Part shown: positions 37,200 to 45,537 of the stretch, in pieces | Layout: every line of letters starts with the position of its first letter | How positions within the stretch are numbered: position 1 is the first letter of the stretch | NCBI GenBank assembly: GCA_963799815.1 | Contig: CAWCYG010000004.1 | Location: forward strand, 434,001-498,000 | Reading direction: 5' to 3' | Source: JBDTSW01 sp963799815 | GTDB taxonomy: Bacteria > Actinomycetota > Thermoleophilia > Solirubrobacterales > 70-9 | Length of the DNA: 64,000 nucleotides | Made by a program: the position numbers and the translations under genes | Notes under the pieces: model-generated | What the model saw: the letters and a program-made list of their open reading frames with translations, nothing else | What the model was told of the DNA's origin: nothing | Databases searched by the model: none

Positions 37200-37224
37200 C
37201 CTCACTATACGAAGTGAAGTAAAG
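37200..37224 (-). promoter_or_regulatory. Inverted repeat and -10 box before the ABC exporter operon
   Basis: On the minus strand TTCACT, TCG, TATAGTGAG forms a near-perfect inverted repeat (TTCACT against AGTGAG, five of six bases) around 37203-37216. It contains TATAGT, a good -10. The centre lies only 12-30 bases ahead of the GTG start and in front of the divergent small gene. It could be the operator of a MarR/PadR-type regulator of the exporter. No such regulator gene is adjacent. Confidence 0.4.
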
Positions 37225-37267
37225 GGCTCGACTAGGCACAGGAGCATCCGGCGTGGATACTTGAGAC

Positions 37268-37456
37268 ATGCCGAGACCAGCGGCGGGCCTCTGCGATGAC
37301 TGCGCCCATCAGCGCATCGTCCCGACGACGCGCGGATCGGAGTTCTCGCTCTGCGAGCGCTCGCGGACCGACCCCGCCTACCCGCGCTACCCGCGGCTCC
37401 CCGTCACCGAATGCGCGGGCTACGAACGCGCCGCAGCGCCGAAGGACTCCGGATGA
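37268..37456 (+). CDS. Small Cys-containing protein, possibly metal-binding
   Basis: A 62-residue protein beginning PRPAAGLCDDCAHQR. It has a C-x2-C pair near residues 9-12, a Cys at ~29 (SLCERSR) and one at ~49 (TECAGYE), a spacing that could bind zinc or a cluster. Small proteins of this look are common and unnamed in actinobacteria. The stop overlaps the ATG of the kelch-protein gene (ATGA), so the two are coupled. Its ATG lies on the opposite strand from the ABC2 alternative start. Confidence 0.7.
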   Translation: MPRPAAGLCDDCAHQRIVPTTRGSEFSLCERSRTDPAYPRYPRLPVTECAGYERAAAPKDSG

Positions 37457-38433
37457 GCAGGCGCATCCTCGCCGTTGTCGTCGCCACGGTCGCCACGGCA
37501 GCCGTCGTTGCCGCCGCACTAGCCGAGCCCGGCCCCGCGGCCCGCGGGCCCGGCGACTGGGGCGTCCTCCAGCCGAGCCCGCTCCAGCGCACGGAGGTGG
37601 CGGCCGCGCGCATCGGCGACGGTATCTACGTCCTTGGCGGCTTCCTCGAGCCCGGGAGCGACACCGGTCGCATGGTGCGGTATTCGATCTCCGAGGACGA
37701 ATGGACCGAGCTCGCGCCGCTGCCACTGGAGGTGAACCACCCGGGTGTCACCGCGGCTGGAGGCGACCTGTACGCGTTCGGCGGGAACCGCGCGTCGGCC
37801 GGTTTCTCCGATCGCCTCTACCGCTACGACCCTGGAGCCGACGATTGGACCCGGCTCGACGACGCGTCCAAGGGCCGCATGGCGATGGCGTTCGCCGCGA
37901 TCGGCTCGCGCCTGTATGCGGCCGGAGGCAAGACCGCCGGCAGGGACCGCTCACGCCTCTTGGAGATCTACAACACGCAGACCGAGCGCTGGCGTCACGG
38001 GCCCGGTCTCAAGGTGGGCCGCAATCACATCGCGGGCACCGTGTCAGGCGGCCTGCTCTACGCGATCGGCGGGCGGCCCGGGGCGATCCATGGCGGCCGC
38101 CGGACCGTCGAGCGGTACGACCCCTCAAAAGAGCAATGGAAGACGCTCGCGCCCCTGGAGACGGCTCGCAGCGGCGCGGTCGCGGCAACCCTGGACGACG
38201 GGCGCATCGCCGTCTTCGGAGGCGAGGAGCGCGACCCGGGCGGCGAGACCATCGAAGAGGTCGAGCTCTTCGAGCCGGGGACGGGGGAGTGGAGCGCCCT
38301 GCCCTACATGCTCACCCCGCGCCACGGGCTCGGCGGTGTCGCCCAGGGGTCGCGCATCCATGCGCTCGAGGGCGGCCCCCAGCCCCGGTACTCCTTCTCC
38401 GATGCGAACGAGTTCCTCGACGTCCCGGATTGA
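37453..38433 (+). CDS. Secreted or anchored kelch-repeat protein
   Basis: A 326-residue protein with an N-terminal signal or anchor helix (about residues 4-24). About six kelch repeats follow, each with the GxxxYxxGG-type strand (for example DGIYVLGG, GDLYAFGG, SRLYAAGG, GLLYAIGG, GRIAVFGG) and W-x-x-L/R ends. They make a single beta-propeller outside the cell. Kelch propellers bind proteins or sugars; no enzymatic Cys-Tyr pair is present, unlike the copper oxidase at 45538. It is coupled to the small Cys protein upstream. Confidence 0.85.
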   Translation: MSRRILAVVVATVATAAVVAAALAEPGPAARGPGDWGVLQPSPLQRTEVAAARIGDGIYVLGGFLEPGSDTGRMVRYSISEDEWTELAPLPLEVNHPGVTAAGGDLYAFGGNRASAGFSDRLYRYDPGADDWTRLDDASKGRMAMAFAAIGSRLYAAGGKTAGRDRSRLLEIYNTQTERWRHGPGLKVGRNHIAGTVSGGLLYAIGGRPGAIHGGRRTVERYDPSKEQWKTLAPLETARSGAVAATLDDGRIAVFGGEERDPGGETIEEVELFEPGTGEWSALPYMLTPRHGLGGVAQGSRIHALEGGPQPRYSFSDANEFLDVPD

Positions 38434-38441
38434 CCGCTGCC

Positions 38442-39299
38442 TCAGCCGTCTCGTACCGGGATCGCGGCACTCCGAAGCGCCCCGGCGCTAGCGATCACCA
38501 CCATCGCGACGGCGAGCAGCTGGGTCGCGGCCAGATCCTGGTGCAGGGCCACGTATCCGACGAGTGTGGCCGCCGCCGGCTCCAGGCTCATCAGCACTCC
38601 GAACGTCCCTTTGGGCAGATGGCGTAAGGCCTCGAGCTCGAGCGAGTAGGGAATGGCGGAGCTCAGCATGGCGAGGGCAAACCCCGCCGCGAGCAGCTCG
38701 GGCTCAAGCAGATCCGCTCCGCCCTCAGCGATCCCGATCGGGAGCAGGAGAGCGGCGCCAACGACCAGCGCCACCGAGAGCCCGCTCGCGGCCTCGAATT
38801 CGCGGCCGACCCGCTCGGCGAGGACGATGTACGCGGCCCAGAAGGCGCCAGCCAAGAGGCAGAGGCCGGCCCCGAGCACGTCCAGGTCGCCGCCGAGGTC
38901 CGGGCTCAGCAGGATGATGCCGCCGGCCGCAAGCGCGACCCAGATGAAGTCGCGCGGCCGGCGCGATCCCAACAGGGCGACGCCGAGCGGGCCAACGAAC
39001 TCAAGCGTCACGGCCAGCCCAAGCGGCACCCGCTCCAATCCGGCGTAGAACGCAAGGTTCATTCCCGCCAGCGCCACGCCGAAGATCGCGGCAAGCCGCA
39101 AGGCTGACCGCGACCGACTGCGCCAGCGGGGGCGCCAGATCGCCACGAGCACCGCGGCGGCGAGCGCCACCCGCAGGAACACCGTGCCTCCCGGTCCCAG
39201 CTCGTCGAAGAGGTTGAACGCCACGGCCGCGCCCGCCTGCACGGACACGACTCCGCCGAGGACCAGCGCTACGGAGTACGCCTGTCCACGCTCGCGCAT
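38442..39299 (-). CDS. EamA/DMT superfamily transporter
   Basis: A 285-residue protein with ten predicted helices in two EamA repeats: an N-terminal part with GGVVSVQAGAAVAFN and a C-terminal half ending in the LEPAAATLVGYVALHQDL segment common in RhtA-like exporters. The KGTFGVLMSLEPAAA pattern is typical of the RhtA/threonine-homoserine group. The substrate cannot be told. It is transcribed alone, convergent with the kelch gene and divergent from the HTH_42 gene. Confidence 0.88.
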   Translation of the reverse strand: MRERGQAYSVALVLGGVVSVQAGAAVAFNLFDELGPGGTVFLRVALAAAVLVAIWRPRWRSRSRSALRLAAIFGVALAGMNLAFYAGLERVPLGLAVTLEFVGPLGVALLGSRRPRDFIWVALAAGGIILLSPDLGGDLDVLGAGLCLLAGAFWAAYIVLAERVGREFEAASGLSVALVVGAALLLPIGIAEGGADLLEPELLAAGFALAMLSSAIPYSLELEALRHLPKGTFGVLMSLEPAAATLVGYVALHQDLAATQLLAVAMVVIASAGALRSAAIPVRDG

Positions 39300-39358
39300 C
39301 CGCGCAGGGTAGGGCGCTACGCGCGAGCGCCGCCATCGGCCACGCCTACGATGCGCCG

Positions 39359-40495
39359 ATGCCCAAGCAGGCGGCCACCGATGCCCCGGTCCTCACCCGG
39401 CGGGAGCTGAACCGCGCGACGCTCGCGCGCCAACTCCTGCTGCGACGCGAGAAGCTGAGCGTCTCGGAGGCGGTCGAGCACCTCGCAGGGATGCAGGCAC
39501 AGGAGCCGCCTGGGCCCTACGTGAGCCTGTGGACACGACTCGAGCAGTTCGAGCCTATAGAGCTCTCCAAGCTCCTTTGCGACCGCAAGGCGGTCCGCGG
39601 CGGTCTCATGCGCTCGACCATCCACCTCGTCACCGCGACCGACTACATCCAGTGGCGGCCACTCGTCCAGCGGGTCCTCGAGGGGACCTACAGGGGGAGC
39701 CCCTTCTCAAAGCTGATCGGTGATGCCGACCTCGGCGAGCTGCTCGCCGCCGGACGTGAGCTGGTGGAAGCGAGACCGAGCATGCGCAGCGAGATCAGCC
39801 GCGCCCTCTCGGAGCGATGGCCGCAGGCCGACGCTCCGTCGCTCGGTCACGCCGTTGCGTTCGTCCTGCCGCTGATCCAGGTGCCGCCCAGGGGCCTGTG
39901 GGGGGAATCGGGCCAGGCCAGGCTCACCACTGCCGATAGCTGGCTGGGGCGCGAGCTCGCTCGGGAGCCGGAGCCGGAGGGCCTGATCCGCCGTTACCTG
40001 GGCGCGCTTGGCCCCGCGTCGGTCAAGGACATGCAGAACTGGTCTGGGCTGACGCGCATGCGCGAGGTCTTCGAGCGTCTGCGTCCCGAGCTGCACGTGT
40101 TCCAGGGAGAGGACGGGCGCGAGCTCTTCGATCTGCCCGACGCGCCGCGTCCCGCACCCGAGACACCCGCCCCAGTCCGTTTCTTCCCCGAGTACGACAA
40201 CGCCTTCCTTGGACACGCGGACCGCTCACGGTTCGTCGACGCTGACGCGAAGCAAGCCCACTTCTTCCGGGGCAGCGGCGCCGACAACGGCACGTTGACC
40301 GTCGACGGAATGCTCGCGGCGACGTGGAAGGCCACGGTCGGGGAAGACCAGGCCCTGTTGCTCGTGCGCCCGTTCAAGCGGATCACCGGGCGCGAGCAGG
40401 ACGAGGTGGAGGCCGAAGGCATGAGCCTCCTTCAGCTTCTGGGGGCCGAGGCAGGCGAACGCCGCGTGCGGATTGACCCGGACGGCCTCCCGTGA
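39359..40495 (+). CDS. HTH_42/AlkZ-like winged-helix DNA-binding protein
   Basis: A 378-residue protein of the winged helix DNA-binding domain family that includes the glycosylases AlkZ and YcaQ. LNRATLARQLLLRRE and the MQAQEPPGPYVSLWTRL segment place a Q-x-Q (QAQ, about residue 46-48) where AlkZ-type enzymes have a catalytic motif. MRSTIHLVTATDY and a second winged-helix part (~185-240) follow, and the C-terminal beta part has FFPEYDNAFLGHADRSRF and the TWK motif. Glycosylase activity is an inference from the family. The ATG follows TACGAT by six bases. Confidence 0.85.
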   Translation: MPKQAATDAPVLTRRELNRATLARQLLLRREKLSVSEAVEHLAGMQAQEPPGPYVSLWTRLEQFEPIELSKLLCDRKAVRGGLMRSTIHLVTATDYIQWRPLVQRVLEGTYRGSPFSKLIGDADLGELLAAGRELVEARPSMRSEISRALSERWPQADAPSLGHAVAFVLPLIQVPPRGLWGESGQARLTTADSWLGRELAREPEPEGLIRRYLGALGPASVKDMQNWSGLTRMREVFERLRPELHVFQGEDGRELFDLPDAPRPAPETPAPVRFFPEYDNAFLGHADRSRFVDADAKQAHFFRGSGADNGTLTVDGMLAATWKATVGEDQALLLVRPFKRITGREQDEVEAEGMSLLQLLGAEAGERRVRIDPDGLP

Positions 40496-40537
40496 TCTCG
40501 GCCTCGGGTTAGGTGCGGCGCGGCAGCGGCTTGGCCC

Positions 40538-41338
40538 TCAGCCCTTTCGCTCACCGATCACGAGCACGTACGGACGCGGCTGGGTGACCCCGCCTCCGTC
40601 TGCCGGGAACCGCTCGAAGTACTCGATCCAATCCGCGCGCAGGGCCGCCCGCTGCTCGTCGTCGAGCGAGCCTGCGAGCGCCTTGGTCGGACCGTACGAC
40701 GTCGAGAAGAGCTCCCAGACGTCCTCACCCGACTCGCCCGGCTGCGGGCAGTCGCCCTCCTCGTAGCGAAGCTCGAAGGAGTCGCCCAGCAGGTCCTCGA
40801 GGTGATCGGGATCGCCCCAGGTGAACGGGCTGCCCGCACCCTCCGGCGGGGGCGGTTGGTAGGCCGCCATCACCTTGAAGAACTCGGCCACACCCTCCGT
40901 CGGATGCCAGTTCAACATGCCCAACCGGCCGCCGGGGCGGCAGACGCGCGCCAGCTCCGCCGCAACCGCCTCGTGGTCCGGCGCGAACATGACCCCGAAG
41001 GTCGAGGTGACCGTGTCGAACGATCCGTCCTCAAACGGAAGGTTCTCGGCATCGCCAACGACGAGCTCGACCTCGACACCTGCTTCCTCCGCGCGCGCCC
41101 GCGCACGCTCGATCAGGTCCGGAGCGAGGTCGAGGCCCGTCACATCGGCCCCCTCGCCCGCGGCCCGGGTCGCGATCTCACCGGTCCCGGTCGCGACATC
41201 AAGCCAGCGCTCCTGCGGCTTCGGTTTGATCACCCGCAGCAGGTGGTCATGTGCCACCTTCAGGTGCTCTGAGATTCGCTCGTAGGGCCCGCTGCCCCAG
41301 ACGACGCTGTGCTTCTCCTTCAATTCCTCGAATGCCAT
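40538..41338 (-). CDS. Class I SAM-dependent methyltransferase
   Basis: A 266-residue protein. MAFEELKEKHSVVW starts the fold. SAM motif I is WLDVATGTGEIATRAA; the acidic end of strand 2 is VTGLDLAPDLIERA; VVGDAENLPFEDGSFDTV and the RVCRPGGRLGMLNW strand are typical of UbiE/CoQ5-like methyltransferases. The ATG at 41338 is chosen because AGGGG lies eight bases upstream, while the preceding in-frame ATG has no such site. The acceptor is unknown. It is convergent with the HTH_42 gene, with only 42 bases between them. Confidence 0.9.
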   Translation of the reverse strand: MAFEELKEKHSVVWGSGPYERISEHLKVAHDHLLRVIKPKPQERWLDVATGTGEIATRAAGEGADVTGLDLAPDLIERARARAEEAGVEVELVVGDAENLPFEDGSFDTVTSTFGVMFAPDHEAVAAELARVCRPGGRLGMLNWHPTEGVAEFFKVMAAYQPPPPEGAGSPFTWGDPDHLEDLLGDSFELRYEEGDCPQPGESGEDVWELFSTSYGPTKALAGSLDDEQRAALRADWIEYFERFPADGGGVTQPRPYVLVIGERKG

Positions 41339-41424
41339 CGGCGTGCCCCTTTCTTGGCTCGGGCCGAAGGAAAACATCTTTCGACCAGTCCTGTCGCTAC
41401 CCCGGTCGCTGCGCTGCTGCGGCG

Positions 41425-43420
41425 TTACCCGACCAGCTTGATCGGGCGCAGAGTCAGCTCGCCGGCGGCCGACTCGATCGCGAACAGGGCCGGATCGTTG
41501 TCGCCAGGGTGCAACAGACGCGGCGGCACCATTGCCGTGAACTCGACGCCCCGGTCGCCCTCGTACGAGTAGGTCGTGGCGGCGACGCGCCCGTTCAAGG
41601 CCACCGCCAGCCGTCGCTTTGCCTCCAGCCCCTCCAGGGATCCTGCGATGCGGACCGGCACGAATTCGGAGCTGGGCTGATAGCGCCCCGCCGCGCCTCC
41701 GTCGTCGATTGTCGCCTCGGCCGCGGCAGGCCGGCCACGCACGGGCTCGACGGGCCGGCCGGCCAGCCGGCGGCTGGGGCCGATGTCATAGAGGCTGTGC
41801 TCGCCATCGCCGAATGAATCGATCTGTCGCTCGAGCGCGGCGTCACGGGCCCTTGAGAACTCGGCGGCGGTCAGCTCGACGCTTCCGCCCGCGATGTTCT
41901 CCATCTCGATCTGTCGGTCGCGGGGCAACTCGCCGAGCAGGGACTCTCCGTCGACGGGCCAGGGAACTTCGGCACCGAGCGCGTCGGCGATCGTGGGGAG
42001 CACGTCGATGGTCTTCGCGGGGCGATCGTCGATACCCCCCTTGCGCTGGTGCGGAAGCTTCACCAAGAGCGGCACGGAGAGAATGTCGGGCGCGTTGGTG
42101 GAGGTTACGTCGCGGCGCTCGTCCCCGGCGCGAAACGACACCCCGTGGTCCGCGGCGACAATGATCAGCGAGCGATCGTAGAGCCCTGCCTCCCGCAGTC
42201 GTCCAAGCAGGGTGCCCAGCAGCCGGTCGGTAAATCGCAGCTGCAGTAGGAACTGCTGCTCGTGCTGGAGGGTCAGCCAAGCGTCGTCCTCCCAGCGCTC
42301 GAGACCTCCGAGGGAAGGTGGTTCGCCGACCGAGTCCGAGTAGCGCTGACCCGAGGGCAGGTAGTGCCAGGCCTTGTGTGGCAGCAGCACGTGCAGGAAG
42401 TGGAGGTCTGGCTGTCCGGCGGGGGCCTCGATCTCCTCGACGAAGATCTCGAACTGCTCCCTGCGGTTGAGGGCCCCGCTCTCCCGCGGACCCGGGATCC
42501 CGAGTCGCTCGGCGTCCGGCACCGACGCGTTTCCCAGGATCGACGGCATCGTGGCCAGGATCGAGCCGAGGTTTCCTTCGTCGAGGCTCTCGGTGCCGCC
42601 TTGGCAGAGGCTCTCGGGGCAGATGTTCGTCCAGGGCTCCGAGACGTGCATCCCATGGCTCTCGCCCAGCAAGGTGAACACCGAGCGAGGGTGATCCGCC
42701 GCCGTCGGCAGGCTGTCCAGATCGGCGTCGGCGCCGGTCACGAGCGTCGGGACCGCGACCTCGGTGTCGCTCCGAGAGCTGGTCGCGTTGCGAAACCAGG
42801 TCGCGTCCTCGCCGAGGCGGGCGAAACTCGGGATAGCGAGCGGTATCAAGACGCCGCTCGGCATTCATAAGCGCCAGACCGGGGAGCTCGTCGAAGACCA
42901 CCATCACGACCGGGGCTTCCGCCCTGGGTTGGGCCACCGCATCGACCTCCTCGGCGCCGGCGAAGACGAGCCCCGAGACAGGCGAGAGAAAGAGGACGAA
43001 GCCGAGCACGATGAAGGGGAGCGGCGTTAACGCGGAGACGAGCGAGCGGGCGCCATCAATGCGCGCGTATGCCCCCGCGGCGGCCACCCCGGCGATCAGC
43101 ACGAGCGGCGCCTGGAGCTCGAGCGGGAGCTCCAGCGGATACAGGCTTTGCGAGAGAAGCAACGTGACGAGCACGGCGATCAGCAGCAGCTGCACAATCC
43201 ACCCCAGCTTGGGGCTCACCATCCCGGCCAGCAGGCTGACGAGCGCGAGCGCCGCGGGGACCGCGAGCATGATGATCACGGCAACCGCGACCACATCGGC
43301 TCCGCTCGCACCGCGGCCGATGAAGAACTGGGCATCGGCGACCAGCAGGGTCGGCGCAGCAACCAGACCCGCCAGGACGAAGACGTGCATGGCATGGGTG
43401 GCTTGGCGGCGGGTAATCAC
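41425..43420 (-). pseudogene. Sulfatase/alkaline-phosphatase-superfamily membrane protein, broken by a +1 frameshift
   Basis: The N-terminal part (GTG 43420 inward) has about five membrane helices, then the sulfatase start VVMVVFDELP with the metal-ligand Asp. At about 42830-42832 the frame breaks. The coherent continuation (ARLGEDATWFRNAT, then LHFLHVLLPHKAWHYLP and the metal-binding VAADHGVSFRAG) lies in the next frame and ends at 41425. Removing one C from the CCC run on the minus strand joins the halves as RYP-SFARLG. The intact protein would be about 664 residues and resemble LTA-synthase/phosphoglycerol-transferase-like sulfatases. A small membrane protein and a methyltransferase lie divergently. 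Confidence 0.8.
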
Positions 43421-43461
43421 TGGTGTATAGGATTCCAGTCAAGCGATCGAAGGGAACGGGA

Positions 43462-43677
43462 GTGGAGTACCTGGGGCTGTTCGCCTATCTCGATCCGGGG
43501 AGCGGCAGTGTTCTGCTGCAGGCCCTCTTGGGTGGCACCGCCGCGCTGGCCGTCACCTGGAAGCTGTGGTGGGGCAGGCTCTTGACCTTCCTGCGAATCC
43601 GCCGCCGCGAGCCCGAGCCTGTTGCCGAGGGTGAGCGAGCGGCCGAGGAGCCAGGCTCGAGGTCGCGCGTCTCCTAA
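43462..43677 (+). CDS. Small membrane protein with YLDPGSGS motif
   Basis: A 71-residue protein. The N-terminus holds the distinctive FAYLDPGSGSVLLQALLGG, one hydrophobic helix follows, and the WWGRL...RRRE segment marks a basic cytosolic end. Such YLDPGSGS proteins are often encoded beside sulfatase-like proteins and methyltransferases, as here, though their role is unknown. GTG 43462 is preferred over the ATG at 43423, because AAGGGA lies just upstream and the earlier start would abut the divergent sulfatase gene. It overlaps the next gene by 56 bases. Confidence 0.72.
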   Translation: MEYLGLFAYLDPGSGSVLLQALLGGTAALAVTWKLWWGRLLTFLRIRRREPEPVAEGERAAEEPGSRSRVS

Positions 43678-45094
43678 GACGCCTCACCCAGGCGTGCCAT
43701 CAAGACCTCCGGCGGATCCGGGTTCGTTCAGGGACCCCGACAGCCGCGTCTTCGACGAGGAGGGCGAAGTGCTCCGCGCGCTCAGCGCGCGCGGCCTCGA
43801 GGACTTCGAGCGCCTTGCCGAGACCGATTTGTTCGCCCGGATGCAGACGGAGGGCAAGCTCGTCGCCACCGAGCGCCTCGACGATCCCCCCGAGCTCCGC
43901 GTGGGTGATGATGTCCCGGCGTCTGCGGTTCTGCGCCACGAGCGCGTCCCCTTCGTCTCCTATCCGTATGAGTGGCCGTTTTCGATGCTTCGAGACGCAG
44001 CCTTGCTCCAGCTCGAGCTGCTGCGCGCCGCGCTCGCCGAGGACATGGTTCTCAAGGACGCCTCCCCGTACAACGTGCAGTGGCGGGGGTCCCGCCCAGT
44101 GTTTATCGACGTTGGCTCCTTTGAGCGGCTCGCCGAAGGCGAACCATGGGCGGGATACCGCCAGTTCTGCGCCCTGGCTCTTTATCCGCTCATGCTTCAG
44201 GCGTACGCGGGGGTGCCGTTCCAGCCCTGGCTGCGCGGCTCCCTTGAGGGCATCACGCCGGCGCAGGCGCGCGCGATCCTGCGCGGGCGCAACCTGCTTC
44301 GCCGCGGGGTATTCACCCACGTCACGGTGCACGCCCGCCTCGAGGAGCGCGAGGCGGATCGCGACACCCGGGCGGAGCTCCGCCGCGCCGGCTTTCGCAA
44401 GGAGTTGATCGAGGCCAACGCGCGCAAGCTCGAGCGGCTCGTGCGGCACCTTCGCTGGAGGGCATCAGAGACGGCTTGGTCGGGCTACGGCGACCGCACG
44501 CACTACGAGCCCGGCGAGCTCGAACAGAAGGACCGTTTCGTTCGCGAGGCCTGCGCGTCGGCGAACCCCGGCCTCGCTTGGGACCTCGGCTGCAATGACG
44601 GGCGCTATTCCCGGATCGCCGCCGAGGAGGGTGCCTACGTGGTGGCGGTCGATGGCGACCACGCCAGCTCGGATCTGCTCTTTCAGAACCTGCGGGCAGC
44701 CGGTGAGGAGCACATCCTGCCCCTGGTCATGGACCTCGCCGACCCGTCACCGGCTCGCGGTTGGCGCGGACGTGAGCGGGCCACGCTGGAGCAACGTGGC
44801 CGTCCCGATCTCGTCCTCTGCCTTGCCCTCGTGCACCACCTCTCGATCGGAGCAAACGTGCCGCTGGGCGAGGTCGTCGACTGGCTTGCGGGCCTCGGCG
44901 GAGTGCTGGTGATCGAGTTCGCCGACCGCGCCGATCCGATGGTCCAGCGACTATTGGCACGCAAGCGAGAGGAGGCCAGCCCCGACTATGTCCTCGAAGG
45001 CTTCGAAAGCGCGCTGGCCGGGCGCTTCGAGATCGAGCGCCGACAGTCGCTCGGCTCCGGCCGTCGCATCCTCTACCAGGCCCGCCCGCGCTGA
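43622..45094 (+). CDS. Methyltransferase with N-terminal kinase-like domain
   Basis: A 490-residue protein. Residues ~85-270 look like a degenerate aminoglycoside-phosphotransferase/protein-kinase fold. MVLKDASPYNVQW corresponds to the D-x-x-P-x-N catalytic loop and FIDVGSFERL to the DFG-like metal site. Residues ~300-420 are a class I methyltransferase (AWDLGCNDGRYSRIA, VVAVDGDHAS, LVLCLALVHHL). Related proteins are annotated as nodulation-type methyltransferases. The TTG start lies inside the preceding small gene. The substrate is unknown, but a cell-surface glycan or glycolipid fits the neighbours. Confidence 0.83.
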   Translation: MPRVSERPRSQARGRASPKTPHPGVPSRPPADPGSFRDPDSRVFDEEGEVLRALSARGLEDFERLAETDLFARMQTEGKLVATERLDDPPELRVGDDVPASAVLRHERVPFVSYPYEWPFSMLRDAALLQLELLRAALAEDMVLKDASPYNVQWRGSRPVFIDVGSFERLAEGEPWAGYRQFCALALYPLMLQAYAGVPFQPWLRGSLEGITPAQARAILRGRNLLRRGVFTHVTVHARLEEREADRDTRAELRRAGFRKELIEANARKLERLVRHLRWRASETAWSGYGDRTHYEPGELEQKDRFVREACASANPGLAWDLGCNDGRYSRIAAEEGAYVVAVDGDHASSDLLFQNLRAAGEEHILPLVMDLADPSPARGWRGRERATLEQRGRPDLVLCLALVHHLSIGANVPLGEVVDWLAGLGGVLVIEFADRADPMVQRLLARKREEASPDYVLEGFESALAGRFEIERRQSLGSGRRILYQARPR

Positions 45095-45142
45095 GGAGAC
45101 CGGTCGCGGGAGCTCGCACCCTGGCCCACCTCGACGGAGCGA

Positions 45143-45496
45143 GCTAATCTCACGACCGCGCAGCGTGCGGCACTCGACATGGTGGCCCAGCGCCGGGGGG
45201 TGACGCTCACAGCTGGGGACGCCGATCGGGTAGGGGCGACGATGCGTGCGCCGCCGGCGCATCCGGACGTCGCCGATGCGCTCGCGCGGCGAAGCGCCAG
45301 CTATCGGCTCGCGGCGCTGTCGAACTCGCCTGAGGAGGTTGAGCGGGAGCAGCTCGCCCACGCAGGCCTGACAGACCACTTCGATGCGATTCTCTCCGCC
45401 GACACGGTGCGGGCGCTCAAGCCGCGGCGCGAGGCATACGAGCTGGCCGCCCGCACATTCGCTGTTCCGACCGAGGACGTGATGACCAGATCCTGA
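45143..45496 (+). pseudogene. HAD-family hydrolase remnant
   Basis: In the frame directly after the methyltransferase stop, sequence resembling the middle of haloacid-dehalogenase type II proteins can be read (LAALSNSPEEVEREQLAHAGL, then FDAILSADTVRALKPRREAYELAA). The N-terminal catalytic DVYGT motif and the C-terminal metal motif are missing. The frame ends at a TGA just past EDVMT. It has the look of a decayed or truncated gene. The only in-frame ATG is at 45179 and has no ribosome-binding site. Confidence 0.65.
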
Positions 45497-45537
45497 AGGG
45501 ACTCAGCGACGTTCGGGGGTCGCCTAGGGCTTTCGCC

